Below, in pieces: positions 17,807 to 26,818 of a DNA stretch of 64,000 bases. The position numbers and the translations under genes are program-made. Source of the DNA: an uncultured Duncaniella sp. Lineage in GTDB: Bacteria > Bacteroidota > Bacteroidia > Bacteroidales > Muribaculaceae. Position 1 is the stretch's first letter; the number at the start of each line of letters is the position of its first letter. Where the stretch lies: NCBI GenBank assembly GCA_910584825.1, contig CAJUCI010000005.1, positions 1 through 64,000 of the forward strand. Reading direction: 5' to 3'. Below the pieces are notes generated by a model, which ran no database searches, was not told the DNA's origin, and saw nothing but the letters and a program-made list of their open reading frames with translations.

Positions 17807-18166
17807 ATGGCAGAGCATAATGACCTCGGCAAGTGGGGCGAGGGCGTGGCCCGGGAGTTCCTGCTGTCGAAAGGCTATGCCATTGACGGTGTGAACATCC
17901 GCATCGGCAAGGTCGAGGTGGATTTCATTGCGCGCAAGGACAACCGCCTGTGTTTCGTGGAGGTCAAGACCCGCCGGGATGATTTTGTGGACCCCGCATG
18001 TGCTGTAGACCGTAAAAAGCGGCAACGCATGATACGTGCCGCCGACATGTATATGCAAGGTGTGACCGAGCCGTTAGAGCCACAGTTTGACCTCGTTATA
18101 ATAATAGGCGGGCCGGACGGCTATGAGATAGAGCATCTGCCTGACGCATTCTATCCCACGCTGTGA
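17807..18166 (+). CDS. YraN family (UPF0102) predicted nuclease-fold protein
   Basis: 119 aa. The fold is that of restriction-endonuclease-like/Holliday-resolvase proteins. It has LGKWGEGVAREFLLSKGYAI at the N-terminus, then KVEVDFIARKDNRLCFVEVK near residues 43-62, whose Asp and E-V-K form the expected PD-(D/E)xK-like core, and DAFYPTL at the end. The biochemical role of the family is not established. It forms a two-gene unit with obgE. Confidence 0.9.
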   Translation: MAEHNDLGKWGEGVAREFLLSKGYAIDGVNIRIGKVEVDFIARKDNRLCFVEVKTRRDDFVDPACAVDRKKRQRMIRAADMYMQGVTEPLEPQFDLVIIIGGPDGYEIEHLPDAFYPTL

Positions 18167-18194
18167 TGTCGGGGTATGTCTTGGGAGTGCGTAG

Positions 18195-18884
18195 TCATCG
18201 ACACTGTTGAGCCAGCATTTCGGCGCGGCTCCAGTCAGAAGGAGTGTCGAGGTCAACCGACCTGTCGGCCGGCATTACAAATGGCCGTCTGACAGGAAAC
18301 TGTGACATAGGCATCTTTCTGAGCGAATCGGTGTTCATGACATATACGGCACCATTGTATTCCCACACTTTAGGCGCGTCTTGACGGCGTGTGTAGTGCC
18401 CGTCACCTTTCGATATGTGCAGGTTGCCTTGTGCATCGGTCTCAAATGCGTTGTAATAGGGGTTGGTAGCCGCTTCGCAGACGCTTACCACCATGTCAGT
18501 GCCCGGGGTCCATAGCCGGAGTGCGCCGGTGATGTCAGAGGCCCGGCGCAGCGGCGAGGTGGTCTGCAACAGCACCACGAGGTCATAATGCATTCCGCGC
18601 TCCTCATATCGGTCAAGTGCGTGAAGTATAACCTCATAAGTACCGGCTGTGTCGGTGGCAAGATGCCCGGGACGCATGAACGGCACTTTCAGCCCATAAT
18701 CCTCGACGGTGCGGCGTATTTCGTCGGAGTCAGTGCTGACGCATATGTCACAGTCGTCGGCTCCGGCCTCGCGCGCCTGGTCGATTGCGTGGCAGATTAG
18801 CGGTTTGCCGAGGAATGGTTTTATGTTCTTGCCGGGGATGCCTTTCGAGCCGCCGCGCGCGGGTATGAGGTATAATATTTTCAT
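18195..18884 (-). CDS. neuA: CMP-nonulosonate (acylneuraminate) cytidylyltransferase
   Basis: 229 aa. It activates a nonulosonic acid (sialic- or legionaminic-type) with CTP. Motifs: IPARGGSKGIPGKNI at residues 7-21 (CTP binding), GKPLICHAIDQA, CVSTDSDEI, LLQTTSPLRRASDI, YNGAVYVMN and DLDTPSDW. It runs convergent to yraN, so it is not in the neuC operon. It completes a set with the NeuC-type epimerase and the PtmE-like transferase, but the synthase (NeuB/LegI) is not in the window. Close NeuA/LegF subtypes cannot be separated by eye. Confidence 0.9.
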   Translation of the reverse strand: MKILYLIPARGGSKGIPGKNIKPFLGKPLICHAIDQAREAGADDCDICVSTDSDEIRRTVEDYGLKVPFMRPGHLATDTAGTYEVILHALDRYEERGMHYDLVVLLQTTSPLRRASDITGALRLWTPGTDMVVSVCEAATNPYYNAFETDAQGNLHISKGDGHYTRRQDAPKVWEYNGAVYVMNTDSLRKMPMSQFPVRRPFVMPADRSVDLDTPSDWSRAEMLAQQCR

Positions 18885-19008
18885 TGCACAAATGCTGTTG
18901 TAGAGTGCGAAATTAGATATTTTTATTGAAAATTGTGCGTGATTCAGGAAAAATTTTGGACAAAAGTAAGCGTAGTGTCAAAATTGTGATAATAAATATC
19001 GCTGAAAA

Positions 19009-19040
19009 TTTGTGTTGCACAACATATTTTTATATTTTTG
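19009..19040 (+). promoter_or_regulatory. Promoter of the ilv operon
   Basis: TTTG (19009-19012), exactly 20 bp, then TATTTTTG (19033-19040). Both boxes match the Bacteroidota consensus. The leader to the ilvD ATG is about 60 nt and has only a weak 4-bp stem (GAGG/CCTC), with no clear attenuator. Confidence 0.75.
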
Positions 19041-19107
19041 CGGTTAAATTCTTAAAATTTGTGAGGGTTTAGCCTCGTAATTTGATAAAAGACATATTTA
19101 CCGCACT

Positions 19108-20934
19108 ATGAAATTCCCGTTGAGAAGCGCCGCAAGCACTGAGGGTCGCCGCATGGCCGGTGCCCGCGCCCTATGGCGTGCCAACGGCATGAAAGAGGAG
19201 CAGTTTGGTAAGCCCATCATTGCCGTCGTAAATTCATTCACACAGTTCGTTCCCGGCCACACACATCTCCATGAGATTGGTCAGGTGGTCAAGGAGGAGA
19301 TTGAGAAGCAGGGTTGCTTCGCAGCTGAGTTCAATACCATTGCCATTGACGACGGTATCGCAATGGGTCATGACGGTATGCTCTACTCGCTGCCCTCGCG
19401 TGACATGATTGCCGACTCGATTGAGTATATGGTCAACGCCCACAAGGCTGACGCGATGGTGTGCATATCCAATTGCGACAAGGTGACCCCCGGCATGCTC
19501 ATGGCTGCCATGCGCCTCAACATTCCCGCCATATTCGTGTCAGGCGGCCCGATGGAGGCCGGCAATGTCGAAGGCAAGGATGTCGACCTCATCGACATCA
19601 TGATTGAGGCTGCCGATGACACCGTGTCTGACCACAAGGTGACACTCCTCGAGCAGAAGGGATGCCCCACGTGCGGCTCATGCTCGGGCATGTTCACAGC
19701 CAACTCGATGAACTCGCTCAACGAGGCCATCGGCCTTGCCCTTCCCGGCAACGGCACCGTGGTAGCCACTCACATCAACCGCCGCGAGCTTTTCAAGAAG
19801 GCTGCCAAGCAGATTGTGGAGAACACCTACGCATACTACCGTGACGGCAACACCGATGTGCTGCCTCGCAATATCGCCACCCGTCAGGCCATGCTCAACG
19901 CCATGACCCTTGACATCGCTATGGGCGGCTCGACCAACACCGTGCTCCATCTCCTCGCAGTGGCTCATGAGGCCGGTGCCGACTTCACGATGGCCGATAT
20001 TGACCGCCTGTCACGCCACACCCCTGTGCTGTGCAAGGTGGCTCCCAATTCCCACTACCATATTCAGGATGTCAACCGCGCGGGCGGCATCCTCTCGATA
20101 ATGAAGATTCTTGCCGATGCAGGGCTTGTCGATGCCGACGTGAAGCGCGTTGACCGCATGACCCTCGGCGAGGCCATAGACAAATGGGCTGTCGGAGGCA
20201 AGGCTTTCGGCAACGAGGCCGACGAGCTGTGGAAGAGCGCGCCCGGCATGAAGCGCACCACCGAGCTGGGATGCCAGATGAGCTATTATTCCGAGCTTGA
20301 CACTGACCGCGAGAAGGGATGCATCCGCGACATGGAGCATGCCTATGTCAAGGACGGTGGCCTGGCCGTGCTCAAGGGCAATATCGCCCAGGACGGATGC
20401 GTGGTCAAGACAGCCGGTGTGGACGAGAGCATATTCCGTTTCAGCGGCCCCGCCAAAGTGTTTACATCGCAGGAGGCAGCCGTTGACGGTATTCTCCGCG
20501 ATAAGGTGAAGAGCGGCGATGTCGTCGTGATAACTTACGAAGGCCCCAAGGGTGGCCCCGGCATGCAGGAGATGCTGTATCCCACCTCTTATATAAAGAG
20601 CAAGCACCTGGGCAAGGAGTGCGCTCTCATCACCGACGGACGCTTCTCGGGCGGCACATCCGGCCTCTCGATTGGTCATATTTCGCCTGAGGCCGCTGCC
20701 GGAGGCAATATCGGCCTTGTGCGCGACGGCGACATCATCGAGATTGACATACCCGCACGTTCAATCAACGTGCGTCTGAGTGACGAAGAGCTGGCCCAGC
20801 GCAGGGCCGACGAAGAGGCAAACGGAGCCAAGGCATTCACCGCACGTGACCGTGACCGTCAAGTGAGTCAGGCACTGCGCGCATATGCCGCAATGGTGAC
20901 TTCGGCTGACAAAGGCGGCGTGCGTGACCTCTAA
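19108..20934 (+). CDS. ilvD: Dihydroxy-acid dehydratase
   Basis: 608 aa. An Fe-S enzyme that dehydrates 2,3-dihydroxy acids to the 2-keto precursors of valine, isoleucine and leucine. Cluster ligands are in CISNCDKVTPGMLMA (about 120-135) and CPTCGSCSGMFTANSMN (about 190-206); substrate/Mg residues near GHDGML; the C-terminal domain contains LITDGRFSGGTSGLSIGH. First gene of the operon, with ilvB 30 nt downstream. Confidence 0.98.
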   Translation: MKFPLRSAASTEGRRMAGARALWRANGMKEEQFGKPIIAVVNSFTQFVPGHTHLHEIGQVVKEEIEKQGCFAAEFNTIAIDDGIAMGHDGMLYSLPSRDMIADSIEYMVNAHKADAMVCISNCDKVTPGMLMAAMRLNIPAIFVSGGPMEAGNVEGKDVDLIDIMIEAADDTVSDHKVTLLEQKGCPTCGSCSGMFTANSMNSLNEAIGLALPGNGTVVATHINRRELFKKAAKQIVENTYAYYRDGNTDVLPRNIATRQAMLNAMTLDIAMGGSTNTVLHLLAVAHEAGADFTMADIDRLSRHTPVLCKVAPNSHYHIQDVNRAGGILSIMKILADAGLVDADVKRVDRMTLGEAIDKWAVGGKAFGNEADELWKSAPGMKRTTELGCQMSYYSELDTDREKGCIRDMEHAYVKDGGLAVLKGNIAQDGCVVKTAGVDESIFRFSGPAKVFTSQEAAVDGILRDKVKSGDVVVITYEGPKGGPGMQEMLYPTSYIKSKHLGKECALITDGRFSGGTSGLSIGHISPEAAAGGNIGLVRDGDIIEIDIPARSINVRLSDEELAQRRADEEANGAKAFTARDRDRQVSQALRAYAAMVTSADKGGVRDL

Positions 20935-20964
20935 TTATAATATGTATATAAAACGCGTCAATAC

Positions 20965-22686
20965 ATGAGCGAAAAGATAACAGGTGCCGAGGCGATGTGC
21001 CGGGCACTGCTGGCTGAAGGGACCGATACGATATTCGGTTATCCCGGAGGTCAGATAATGAAATTCTACGATACTCTCTACGATTTCCAGGACAGGCTGC
21101 ATCATATACTCGTGCGTCATGAGCAGGGTGCGGTGCATGCCGCTCAGGGCTATGCCCGTGCGTGCGGCAAGGTGGGAGTGGTGACTGTCACCTCAGGCCC
21201 TGCGGCTACTAACGTAATCACAGGTATCGCCGACGCGATGTCTGACTCCACACCGCTCGTAGTGATTACCGGCCAGGTGGCCGTGTCGTCGCTCGGCACC
21301 GAGGCATTTCAGGAGACCGATGTGCTCGGCATCACACAGCCTATCACCAAGTGGGCTTATCAGATACGCTCGGCCGAGGAGATTTCCTGGGCCGTGGCCC
21401 GCGCCTTCTATCTTGCATCCACAGGCCGTCCCGGTCCCGTAGTGCTCGATTTCACCAAAGATGCTCAGGCCGAGATGGTAGAATGGGACTATAAGCCCAT
21501 AAAATATATCCGCAGCTATAATCCTGACCCGGAGATACTGCCGTCGGCACTTGCCGAGGCATGTGCCCTGCTCAATCAGGCCAAACGCCCGATGTTGTTG
21601 GCCGGTCACGGTGTGTTAATTGCCGAGGCCGGCGATGCCCTGGCCGCGTTGGCTGAAAAGGCCGATATACCTGTGGCCACCACTCTGCTCGGCCTCTCGT
21701 CGTTTCCCTCTGACCATCCCCTGAACAAGGGTATGATAGGCATGCACGGCAATATCGCGCCTAACATCAAGACTAATGAGGCCGATGTGATTCTGGCCGT
21801 GGGTCTGCGCTTCGACGACCGCGTCACCGGCCGTATTGACTCATATGCCAAGCAGGCCAAGATAATTCACGTCGACATCGATGCAGCCGAGTTCAACAAG
21901 ATTGTCCGCTCCGACATACATATCCATGCCGACGCCCGCAAGGCCCTCGAGGCCATGCTGCCCAACATCAACAAGGCGTCACACACTGAATGGCTGGAGT
22001 CATTCGAGGCTCCGCGCAAGGTAGAGGAGGTCGAGGTGATGCAGCGCGAGCTGCACCCGATTGACACCCGCGACGGCGCGATGCGAATGGGCCAGGTGAT
22101 ACGCAAGGTGTCGGAGATGAGCGGCAATGACGGCATACTCGTCACCGACGTGGGCCAGAATCAGATGATGGCCGCGAGATACTTCAAGTACACCCTGCCC
22201 AAGAGTGTCATCACCTCGGGCGGACTCGGCACCATGGGATTCTGCCTCCCGGCGGCCATCGGAGCAAAGATTGGCGCGCCCGAGCGTCAGGTGTTCGCAT
22301 TCATGGGCGATGGCGGCTTCCAGATGACCATGCAGGAGCTCGGCACCATCATGGACTATAACGTGCCCGTGAAGATGATTATCCTCAACAACAACTTCCT
22401 CGGCAATGTGCGCCAGTGGCAGTCGATGTTCTATAACGACCGTTTCATGGGCACACCTATGCTCAACCCCGACTTCGCCATGGTGAGCCGGGCTTACAAC
22501 ATCCCCGCCGAGGACGTTAAGGATGCATCGCAGCTCGACGCCGCCATCGAGCGCATGATTAAGTCGGAGACGGCCTATCTGCTCAACGTCAACATCGAGA
22601 CCGACGACATGGTCTTCCCGATGGTGGCACCCGGCTCGGCTGTGGACGAGATACACATCAATCGTAATAAGAAATATCAGAAATAA
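20965..22686 (+). CDS. ilvB: Acetolactate synthase, large (catalytic) subunit
   Basis: 573 aa. A thiamine-diphosphate and FAD enzyme making acetolactate or acetohydroxybutyrate. The N-terminal domain has FGYPGGQIMKFYDTL and RHEQGAVHAAQGYAR (catalytic Glu); the FAD domain is central; the ThDP motif GDGGFQMTMQELGTI...NNNFLGNVRQW lies near 450-490. It is followed 7 nt later by its regulatory subunit gene, as usual. Confidence 0.97.
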   Translation: MSEKITGAEAMCRALLAEGTDTIFGYPGGQIMKFYDTLYDFQDRLHHILVRHEQGAVHAAQGYARACGKVGVVTVTSGPAATNVITGIADAMSDSTPLVVITGQVAVSSLGTEAFQETDVLGITQPITKWAYQIRSAEEISWAVARAFYLASTGRPGPVVLDFTKDAQAEMVEWDYKPIKYIRSYNPDPEILPSALAEACALLNQAKRPMLLAGHGVLIAEAGDALAALAEKADIPVATTLLGLSSFPSDHPLNKGMIGMHGNIAPNIKTNEADVILAVGLRFDDRVTGRIDSYAKQAKIIHVDIDAAEFNKIVRSDIHIHADARKALEAMLPNINKASHTEWLESFEAPRKVEEVEVMQRELHPIDTRDGAMRMGQVIRKVSEMSGNDGILVTDVGQNQMMAARYFKYTLPKSVITSGGLGTMGFCLPAAIGAKIGAPERQVFAFMGDGGFQMTMQELGTIMDYNVPVKMIILNNNFLGNVRQWQSMFYNDRFMGTPMLNPDFAMVSRAYNIPAEDVKDASQLDAAIERMIKSETAYLLNVNIETDDMVFPMVAPGSAVDEIHINRNKKYQK

Positions 22687-22693
22687 GGGAGAG

Positions 22694-23248
22694 ATGGAAA
22701 AGAAAATGTTCACCATATCGGTGTTTACCGAAAACCAGGTGGGACTGCTCAACCGCGTCTCCATTATATTCACCCGCCGGGGCATCAACCTCGAGAGCGT
22801 GTCGTCAAGCCCCAGCGCGGAGCCGGGCGTGCACAAGATGAACTTTCTTGTGGCCGGTGACCGCGAGCTGCTTGAAAAGGTGGTGAAGCAGATAGAGAAA
22901 TGTGTCGACGTGCTTCGCGCGTTCCTCTACACTGACGATGAAATCGTCTATCAGGAGGTGGCTCTCTACAAGGTGCCCACCGTGCGTCTGCTCGATGAGC
23001 CTAACCTCGAGAGGATAATACGCGTGCACAACGCTCGCATCCTCGAAATCACACGCGACTATACTGTAATCGAGAAGACCGGCCACGAAACCGAGACACA
23101 GGCCCTGTATGACCTGCTCACGCAGTATGGCATCCAGCAGTTCATCCGCTCGGGCCGCATATGCGTGACCAAGTCGCCCACCGAGCATTTCTCTCGCTTC
23201 CTCGATGAGCAGGAGGCACGCCGCCGCGCAATCGAGGAGAAGAACTGA
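22694..23248 (+). CDS. ilvN: Acetolactate synthase, small (regulatory) subunit
   Basis: 184 aa. An N-terminal ACT domain (TISVFTENQVGLLNRVSIIF, RRGINLESVSSSPS) binds the valine feedback inhibitor in this family; the C-terminal ALS_ss_C-type domain includes LVKVPT-like LYKVPTVRLL and TGHETETQALYDLL. It pairs with the catalytic subunit just upstream. Confidence 0.96.
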   Translation: MEKKMFTISVFTENQVGLLNRVSIIFTRRGINLESVSSSPSAEPGVHKMNFLVAGDRELLEKVVKQIEKCVDVLRAFLYTDDEIVYQEVALYKVPTVRLLDEPNLERIIRVHNARILEITRDYTVIEKTGHETETQALYDLLTQYGIQQFIRSGRICVTKSPTEHFSRFLDEQEARRRAIEEKN

Positions 23249-23272
23249 CGAAACGCTAATCGGGATTCGGAC

Positions 23273-24013
23273 ATGAAACAGTACGTCAACGAATTTTATC
23301 TTACCGCCTCGGAGGTCAATGCCCAGGAGGAGATGTCGCTCTCGCGGCTCGTGCTCCTGATTATTGACACCGCCACCGCGCATGCCAATATCCTCGGAGT
23401 GGGGTATGCAAGCATGATGGAGAGAAATACGTCATGGGTGCTGTCGAGACTGAGCATTGACATCGCGCGTATGCCGGGTGTCAACAGGGCTTACAAGCTC
23501 GAGACATGGGTGGAGAGCGTCAACCGCATCTATTCCGAGCGTCTCTTTGAACTGAAGGATGCCGAGAGCGGCGAGACAATCGCCTGGGCCCACACCACGT
23601 GGATGGCCATTGACATGGATTCGCGCAGACCCACCGACCTGTCGCGCCTCAGTGAGCTGGTCGACGTGATAAACGACCGCGCATTTGGCGGAGTCAAGGG
23701 GGGCAAGCTGCAACCCGTGCATGAGGGCGCGCAGGGATATGCCTACACTTTCAAGGTGAGCGACATCGATGTCAACCGTCATGTCACCACCCGCAGGTAT
23801 ATCGACCTCATAACCGATGTGTGGCCGCTCGATATGTATAACGACTGCCGCGTGAGCCGGTTTGAGATAGCGTTCAAGCATGAGGCCCGCTATGCCGAGG
23901 AGGCTGTGACCCTCATGGAGCCTCATGCCGGCGAGGATGGAGTCTATGACACCGAAATCAGGGTAGGGGACACGTCGTGTGCCCTCGCGCGCATCAGTTT
24001 CAAGAAACGATAA
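23273..24013 (+). CDS. Acyl-ACP thioesterase (FatA/FatB family)
   Basis: 246 aa. A double hot-dog fold thioesterase that releases fatty acids from acyl carrier protein. N-terminal hot-dog: LVLLIIDTATAHANILGVGY and WVLSRLSIDIARMPG; second half: DIDVNRHVTTRRYIDLITDV, which has the Asn-His of the plant-type active site (DxNxHVNN-like). It sits inside the branched-chain operon between ilvN and ilvC, an arrangement I recall from other Bacteroidota. A link to branched fatty-acid supply is plausible but inferred. Confidence 0.87.
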   Translation: MKQYVNEFYLTASEVNAQEEMSLSRLVLLIIDTATAHANILGVGYASMMERNTSWVLSRLSIDIARMPGVNRAYKLETWVESVNRIYSERLFELKDAESGETIAWAHTTWMAIDMDSRRPTDLSRLSELVDVINDRAFGGVKGGKLQPVHEGAQGYAYTFKVSDIDVNRHVTTRRYIDLITDVWPLDMYNDCRVSRFEIAFKHEARYAEEAVTLMEPHAGEDGVYDTEIRVGDTSCALARISFKKR

Positions 24014-24046
24014 AACAATTAACAAATCCTCATAATATCATTAATT

Positions 24047-25090
24047 ATGGCAAAACTTAACTTTGGCGGTGTAGAAGAGACCGTCATCACTCGTGAAGAG
24101 TATCCATTGAGCAAGGCTCTTGAGACCCTCAAGGACGAAACCATCGCAGTCATCGGTTACGGCGTGCAGGGCCCCGGTCAGGGCCTCGACCTGCGCGACA
24201 ACGGCTTTAACGTAATCGTAGGCCAGCGCGAAGGCAAGACTTATGACAAGGCTGTGGCTGACGGCTGGAAGCCCGGCGAAACCCTCTTCTCAATCGAGGA
24301 GGCATGCAAGCGCGGCACCATCATCATGTGTCTGCTCAGCGACGCCGCTGTAATCTCACAGTGGCCCACCATCAAGAAGCACCTCACCCCCGGCAAGGCT
24401 CTCTACTTCAGCCACGGTTTTGCCATCAACTGGAGTGACCGCACCGGCGTGGTTCCCCCCGCTGATGTCGACGTAATCATGGTAGCCCCCAAGGGCTCTG
24501 GCACAATGCTCCGCGTGCTCTTCAAGGAGGGCAAGGGTACCAACTCGTCATTCGCCGTTTATCAGGATGCCACCGGCCGTGCGCTTGACCGCACACTCGC
24601 CCTCGGCATCGGCATCGGTTCAGGCTATCTCTTCGAGACCACTTTCCAGCGTGAGGCTGTCAGCGACCTCACCGGCGAGCGCGGCTCACTCATGGGTGCC
24701 ATCCAGGGTCTGCTCCTGGCTCAGTACGAGGTGCTCCGCGAGAACGGCCACACCCCCTCTGAGGCTTTCAACGAGACTGTCGAGGAGCTTACCCAGTCAC
24801 TCATGCCTCTCTTTGCAGCCAAGGGTATGGACTGGATGTATGCCAACTGCTCGACCACCGCACAGCGTGGTGCGCTCGACTGGATGGGCCCGTTCCACGA
24901 TGCTATCAAGCCCGTCGTTCGTGACCTCTATGAGAGCGTGAAGACCGGCCGCGAGGCTCAGCGCAGCATCGACTCCAACACCCAGCCCGACTATCGCGAG
25001 AAGCTCGAGGAGGAACTCAAGGCACTCCGCGAGAGCGAGATGTGGCGCACTGGTGCCGTAGTCCGCACCCTCCGTCCCGAGAACGCTTAA
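24047..25090 (+). CDS. ilvC: Ketol-acid reductoisomerase
   Basis: 347 aa, class I length. NAD(P)H-dependent isomerisation and reduction of acetolactate. N-terminal Rossmann motif IAVIGYGVQGPGQGLDLRDN; metal and substrate residues are in DLTGERGSLMGAIQGLL and the C-terminal knotted domain (FNETVEELTQSLMPL). Last gene of the operon, followed by a strong terminator. Confidence 0.97.
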   Translation: MAKLNFGGVEETVITREEYPLSKALETLKDETIAVIGYGVQGPGQGLDLRDNGFNVIVGQREGKTYDKAVADGWKPGETLFSIEEACKRGTIIMCLLSDAAVISQWPTIKKHLTPGKALYFSHGFAINWSDRTGVVPPADVDVIMVAPKGSGTMLRVLFKEGKGTNSSFAVYQDATGRALDRTLALGIGIGSGYLFETTFQREAVSDLTGERGSLMGAIQGLLLAQYEVLRENGHTPSEAFNETVEELTQSLMPLFAAKGMDWMYANCSTTAQRGALDWMGPFHDAIKPVVRDLYESVKTGREAQRSIDSNTQPDYREKLEEELKALRESEMWRTGAVVRTLRPENA

Positions 25091-25121
25091 TAGCGCGTCA
25101 GACTGACGACATTACATAAAC

Positions 25122-25177
25122 AACAGTGGATGTATCAGGCTGCGGCCTGACACATCCACTGTTCTTTTATTATTTTT
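25122..25177 (+). terminator. Terminator of the ilv operon
   Basis: A 19-bp stem with one mismatch (AACAGTGGATGTATCAGGC, 25122-25140, with 25145-25163), a 4-nt loop, then CTTTTATTATTTTTT. Confidence 0.88.
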
Positions 25178-25202
25178 TACCTGTAGAATGTGTCTTAATT
25201 GC

Positions 25203-25323
25203 GGGAGATACAAAAGGACAAAAGTCACAAAAGAAACATAAGTCTTTTTATTATTGAATTATAATTGACTGTCAGAAAAAATCTCTTATGTCTCTTTTGT
25301 GGCTTTTGTCCTTTTGTATCCCC
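25203..25323. repeat. Inverted pair of a dispersed repeat
   Basis: The arms 25203-25242 and 25285-25323 are inverted copies; the core is CTTTTGTCCTTTTGTATCCC with a preceding CTTATG. The loop is 42 nt and AT-rich. The same unit occurs singly at 50976-51006, fused to a REP-like element, and a shorter form (TGTATCCC) at 1447-1454, also next to a REP-like element. It fills the ilvC-nadK gap together with the ilv terminator. Confidence 0.72.
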
Positions 25324-25356
25324 TTGATTATTACACACAACTGCCCGTGTGAAAAA

Positions 25357-26241
25357 TCAGCGTTTCGATATGCCCCAGAGGAGTTTGGAGCTGAGGGTAT
25401 CGACAAACGTATGTCCGTCGCGGTGGATGACCTTGATGACGAACGGGGCGCGGCGGATGTGGAGGGCAACGTCGATGGGCAACACGAGCAGACGACCGTC
25501 GAGGTTGACACGATAGGTGTCGGCGCGCGAGTCGACACGCGTGGTTATCTGATGGCTGTCGCTAACCACAAGCGGACGCATAGTGAGGGCGTGAGGGGCG
25601 ACGGGCGAGAGTGCCCAGCATGGTGCTGTGGGCTGGATGATGGGGCCGCCGACCGAAAGATTGTAGGCCGTGGAGCCGGTGGGGGTCGAGATTATGAGGC
25701 CGTCACCCTGATAGGATGCCACCTCGATGTCGTCAAGGAATGTGTGTACGGTAATCATCGAGGCCGAGTCGTGGCGCAGTATGGCCACCTCGTTGAGGGC
25801 GTAGGCCCAGCCTGAGATCGAGGCTCGTAGACTGTCGCCCGAGGCGCGCACCTCGAGCAGCGAGCGCGGTTCGATGAAGAAGTTGCCGGCTATGAGATTG
25901 TCAACGATTACGGGAGCCTCCTCAAGCGACTCTTCGGCAAGAAAGCCGAGGTGGCCGGTGTTAAATCCGATTATAGGTATCTCCTTAGGCCCTACCCAGC
26001 GTGCGGTGCGCAGAAATGTGCCGTCGCCTCCGATGCTGATGGCAATGTCGGCGGTGAACTCGTCGGCCTCAAATACGTCGTCGGCCTCGAGCGGAGTGCC
26101 CAGTTCGCGGGTCATGGCCTCGTAGAAATGACGCTGGACGGTCACGAACATGCCGCGCTCTGACAGGAGACGGATGAGCGAGGCTATGCGGGGTAAATCC
26201 TCGGCACTCTGACGGCGTTTGCCGAACACTGCTACCTTCAT
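25357..26241 (-). CDS. nadK: NAD kinase
   Basis: 294 aa. It phosphorylates NAD to NADP. The start at 26241 (MKVAVFGKRRQ) gives the family N-terminus; the frame extends 71 codons upstream through AT-rich repeats and antisense sequence with no similarity. The catalytic GGDGTFLRTAR lies near residue 73; NE/D motif ALNEVAILRH, and STPTGSTAYNLSVGGPI near residue 180 for ATP/NAD binding. It follows the small ACT-like gene at 26372-26758 and is probably co-transcribed with it. The gap holds an AT repeat of AATTTAAAATT units. Confidence 0.96.
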   Translation of the reverse strand: MKVAVFGKRRQSAEDLPRIASLIRLLSERGMFVTVQRHFYEAMTRELGTPLEADDVFEADEFTADIAISIGGDGTFLRTARWVGPKEIPIIGFNTGHLGFLAEESLEEAPVIVDNLIAGNFFIEPRSLLEVRASGDSLRASISGWAYALNEVAILRHDSASMITVHTFLDDIEVASYQGDGLIISTPTGSTAYNLSVGGPIIQPTAPCWALSPVAPHALTMRPLVVSDSHQITTRVDSRADTYRVNLDGRLLVLPIDVALHIRRAPFVIKVIHRDGHTFVDTLSSKLLWGISKR

Positions 26242-26283
26242 GGGGAATTTAAAATTGAAAATTGAAAATTTAAAATTTAAAAT
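26236..26283. repeat. AT-rich simple repeat before nadK
   Basis: Short units related to AAAATTGAAAATT and AAAATTTAAAATT are repeated five or so times. Similar AT-rich arrays precede the PatB gene (39023-39057) and the MATE gene (40245-40282). Confidence 0.6.
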
Positions 26284-26371
26284 TATGTTATACGCCACGG
26301 CTGACTTTGTCTTGCAACTCCGAGAGCATCTCGCGGAGCGACGCATTGTTGCCACGGGTGCTCCGGGCTGT

Positions 26372-26758
26372 CTACAGGTCGATGTAGTGCAGAAGCTCGT
26401 TGAGGCGTTGGGCAGCCAGGTCATCGTCAGCGAGGGCGTCATGCTCGACATCAAGCACCTCGTAGCCGTATCGCTCGAGCGAACGGGCCACGGCCAGCGG
26501 GCTGCGGTGGCTCACCCTCAGCTCGGCCACGACACGGTTGTCCAGCCGCTCGCCGTCGTTGGTGACGTTGAGGTTGAGCAGATGGGCGTCGGCATCCTCC
26601 ACGGCTCGGGCTATGCGCGATGCGCTGTAGTCTGACGGCAGACAGCTCACAAGCAGACGGCTGGCCTCCTCGCGAGGAGGGAACAGCCTTTCAAGCGACG
26701 GCTCGACAGGGAGGGCGGGGAGAAATTCGTTGGGTGATATGATGTCTTTTGAGGCCAA
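26372..26758 (-). CDS. Short protein matching the C-terminal part of nadK-linked CBS proteins
   Basis: 128 aa. In many Bacteroidota a protein of about 220 aa with two CBS domains and an ACT-like C-terminus precedes nadK. Here the ACT-like part is present (SDYSASRIARAVEDADAHLL...VVAELRVSHRSPLAVARSL then RYGYEVLDVE), but the N-terminus (MASKDIISPNEFLPALPVEP) runs directly into it with no CBS motifs. The gene therefore looks like a shortened form, perhaps still used as a regulator. The assignment rests on recalled family layout and needs a profile search. Confidence 0.62.
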   Translation of the reverse strand: MASKDIISPNEFLPALPVEPSLERLFPPREEASRLLVSCLPSDYSASRIARAVEDADAHLLNLNVTNDGERLDNRVVAELRVSHRSPLAVARSLERYGYEVLDVEHDALADDDLAAQRLNELLHYIDL

Positions 26759-26762
26759 AATT

Positions 26763-26794
26763 TTTCAGTTTTCAGTTTTTTCTGAGTAAATTTG
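26763..26794 (+). promoter_or_regulatory. Promoter of pdxJ-exbB-exbD-tonB
   Basis: TTTT (26763-26766), 20 bp, then TAAATTTG (26787-26794), a perfect -7 box. Transcription would begin near 26801, about 70 nt before the pdxJ ATG. Confidence 0.55.
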
Positions 26795-26818
26795 CATCCG
26801 AATCCGGCTACGGTGATA

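Noticed and set aside
19041..19107. Attenuator or T-box-like leader before ilvD
   Set aside because: Only about 60 nt with a 4-bp stem; no leader peptide rich in Ile/Leu/Val.
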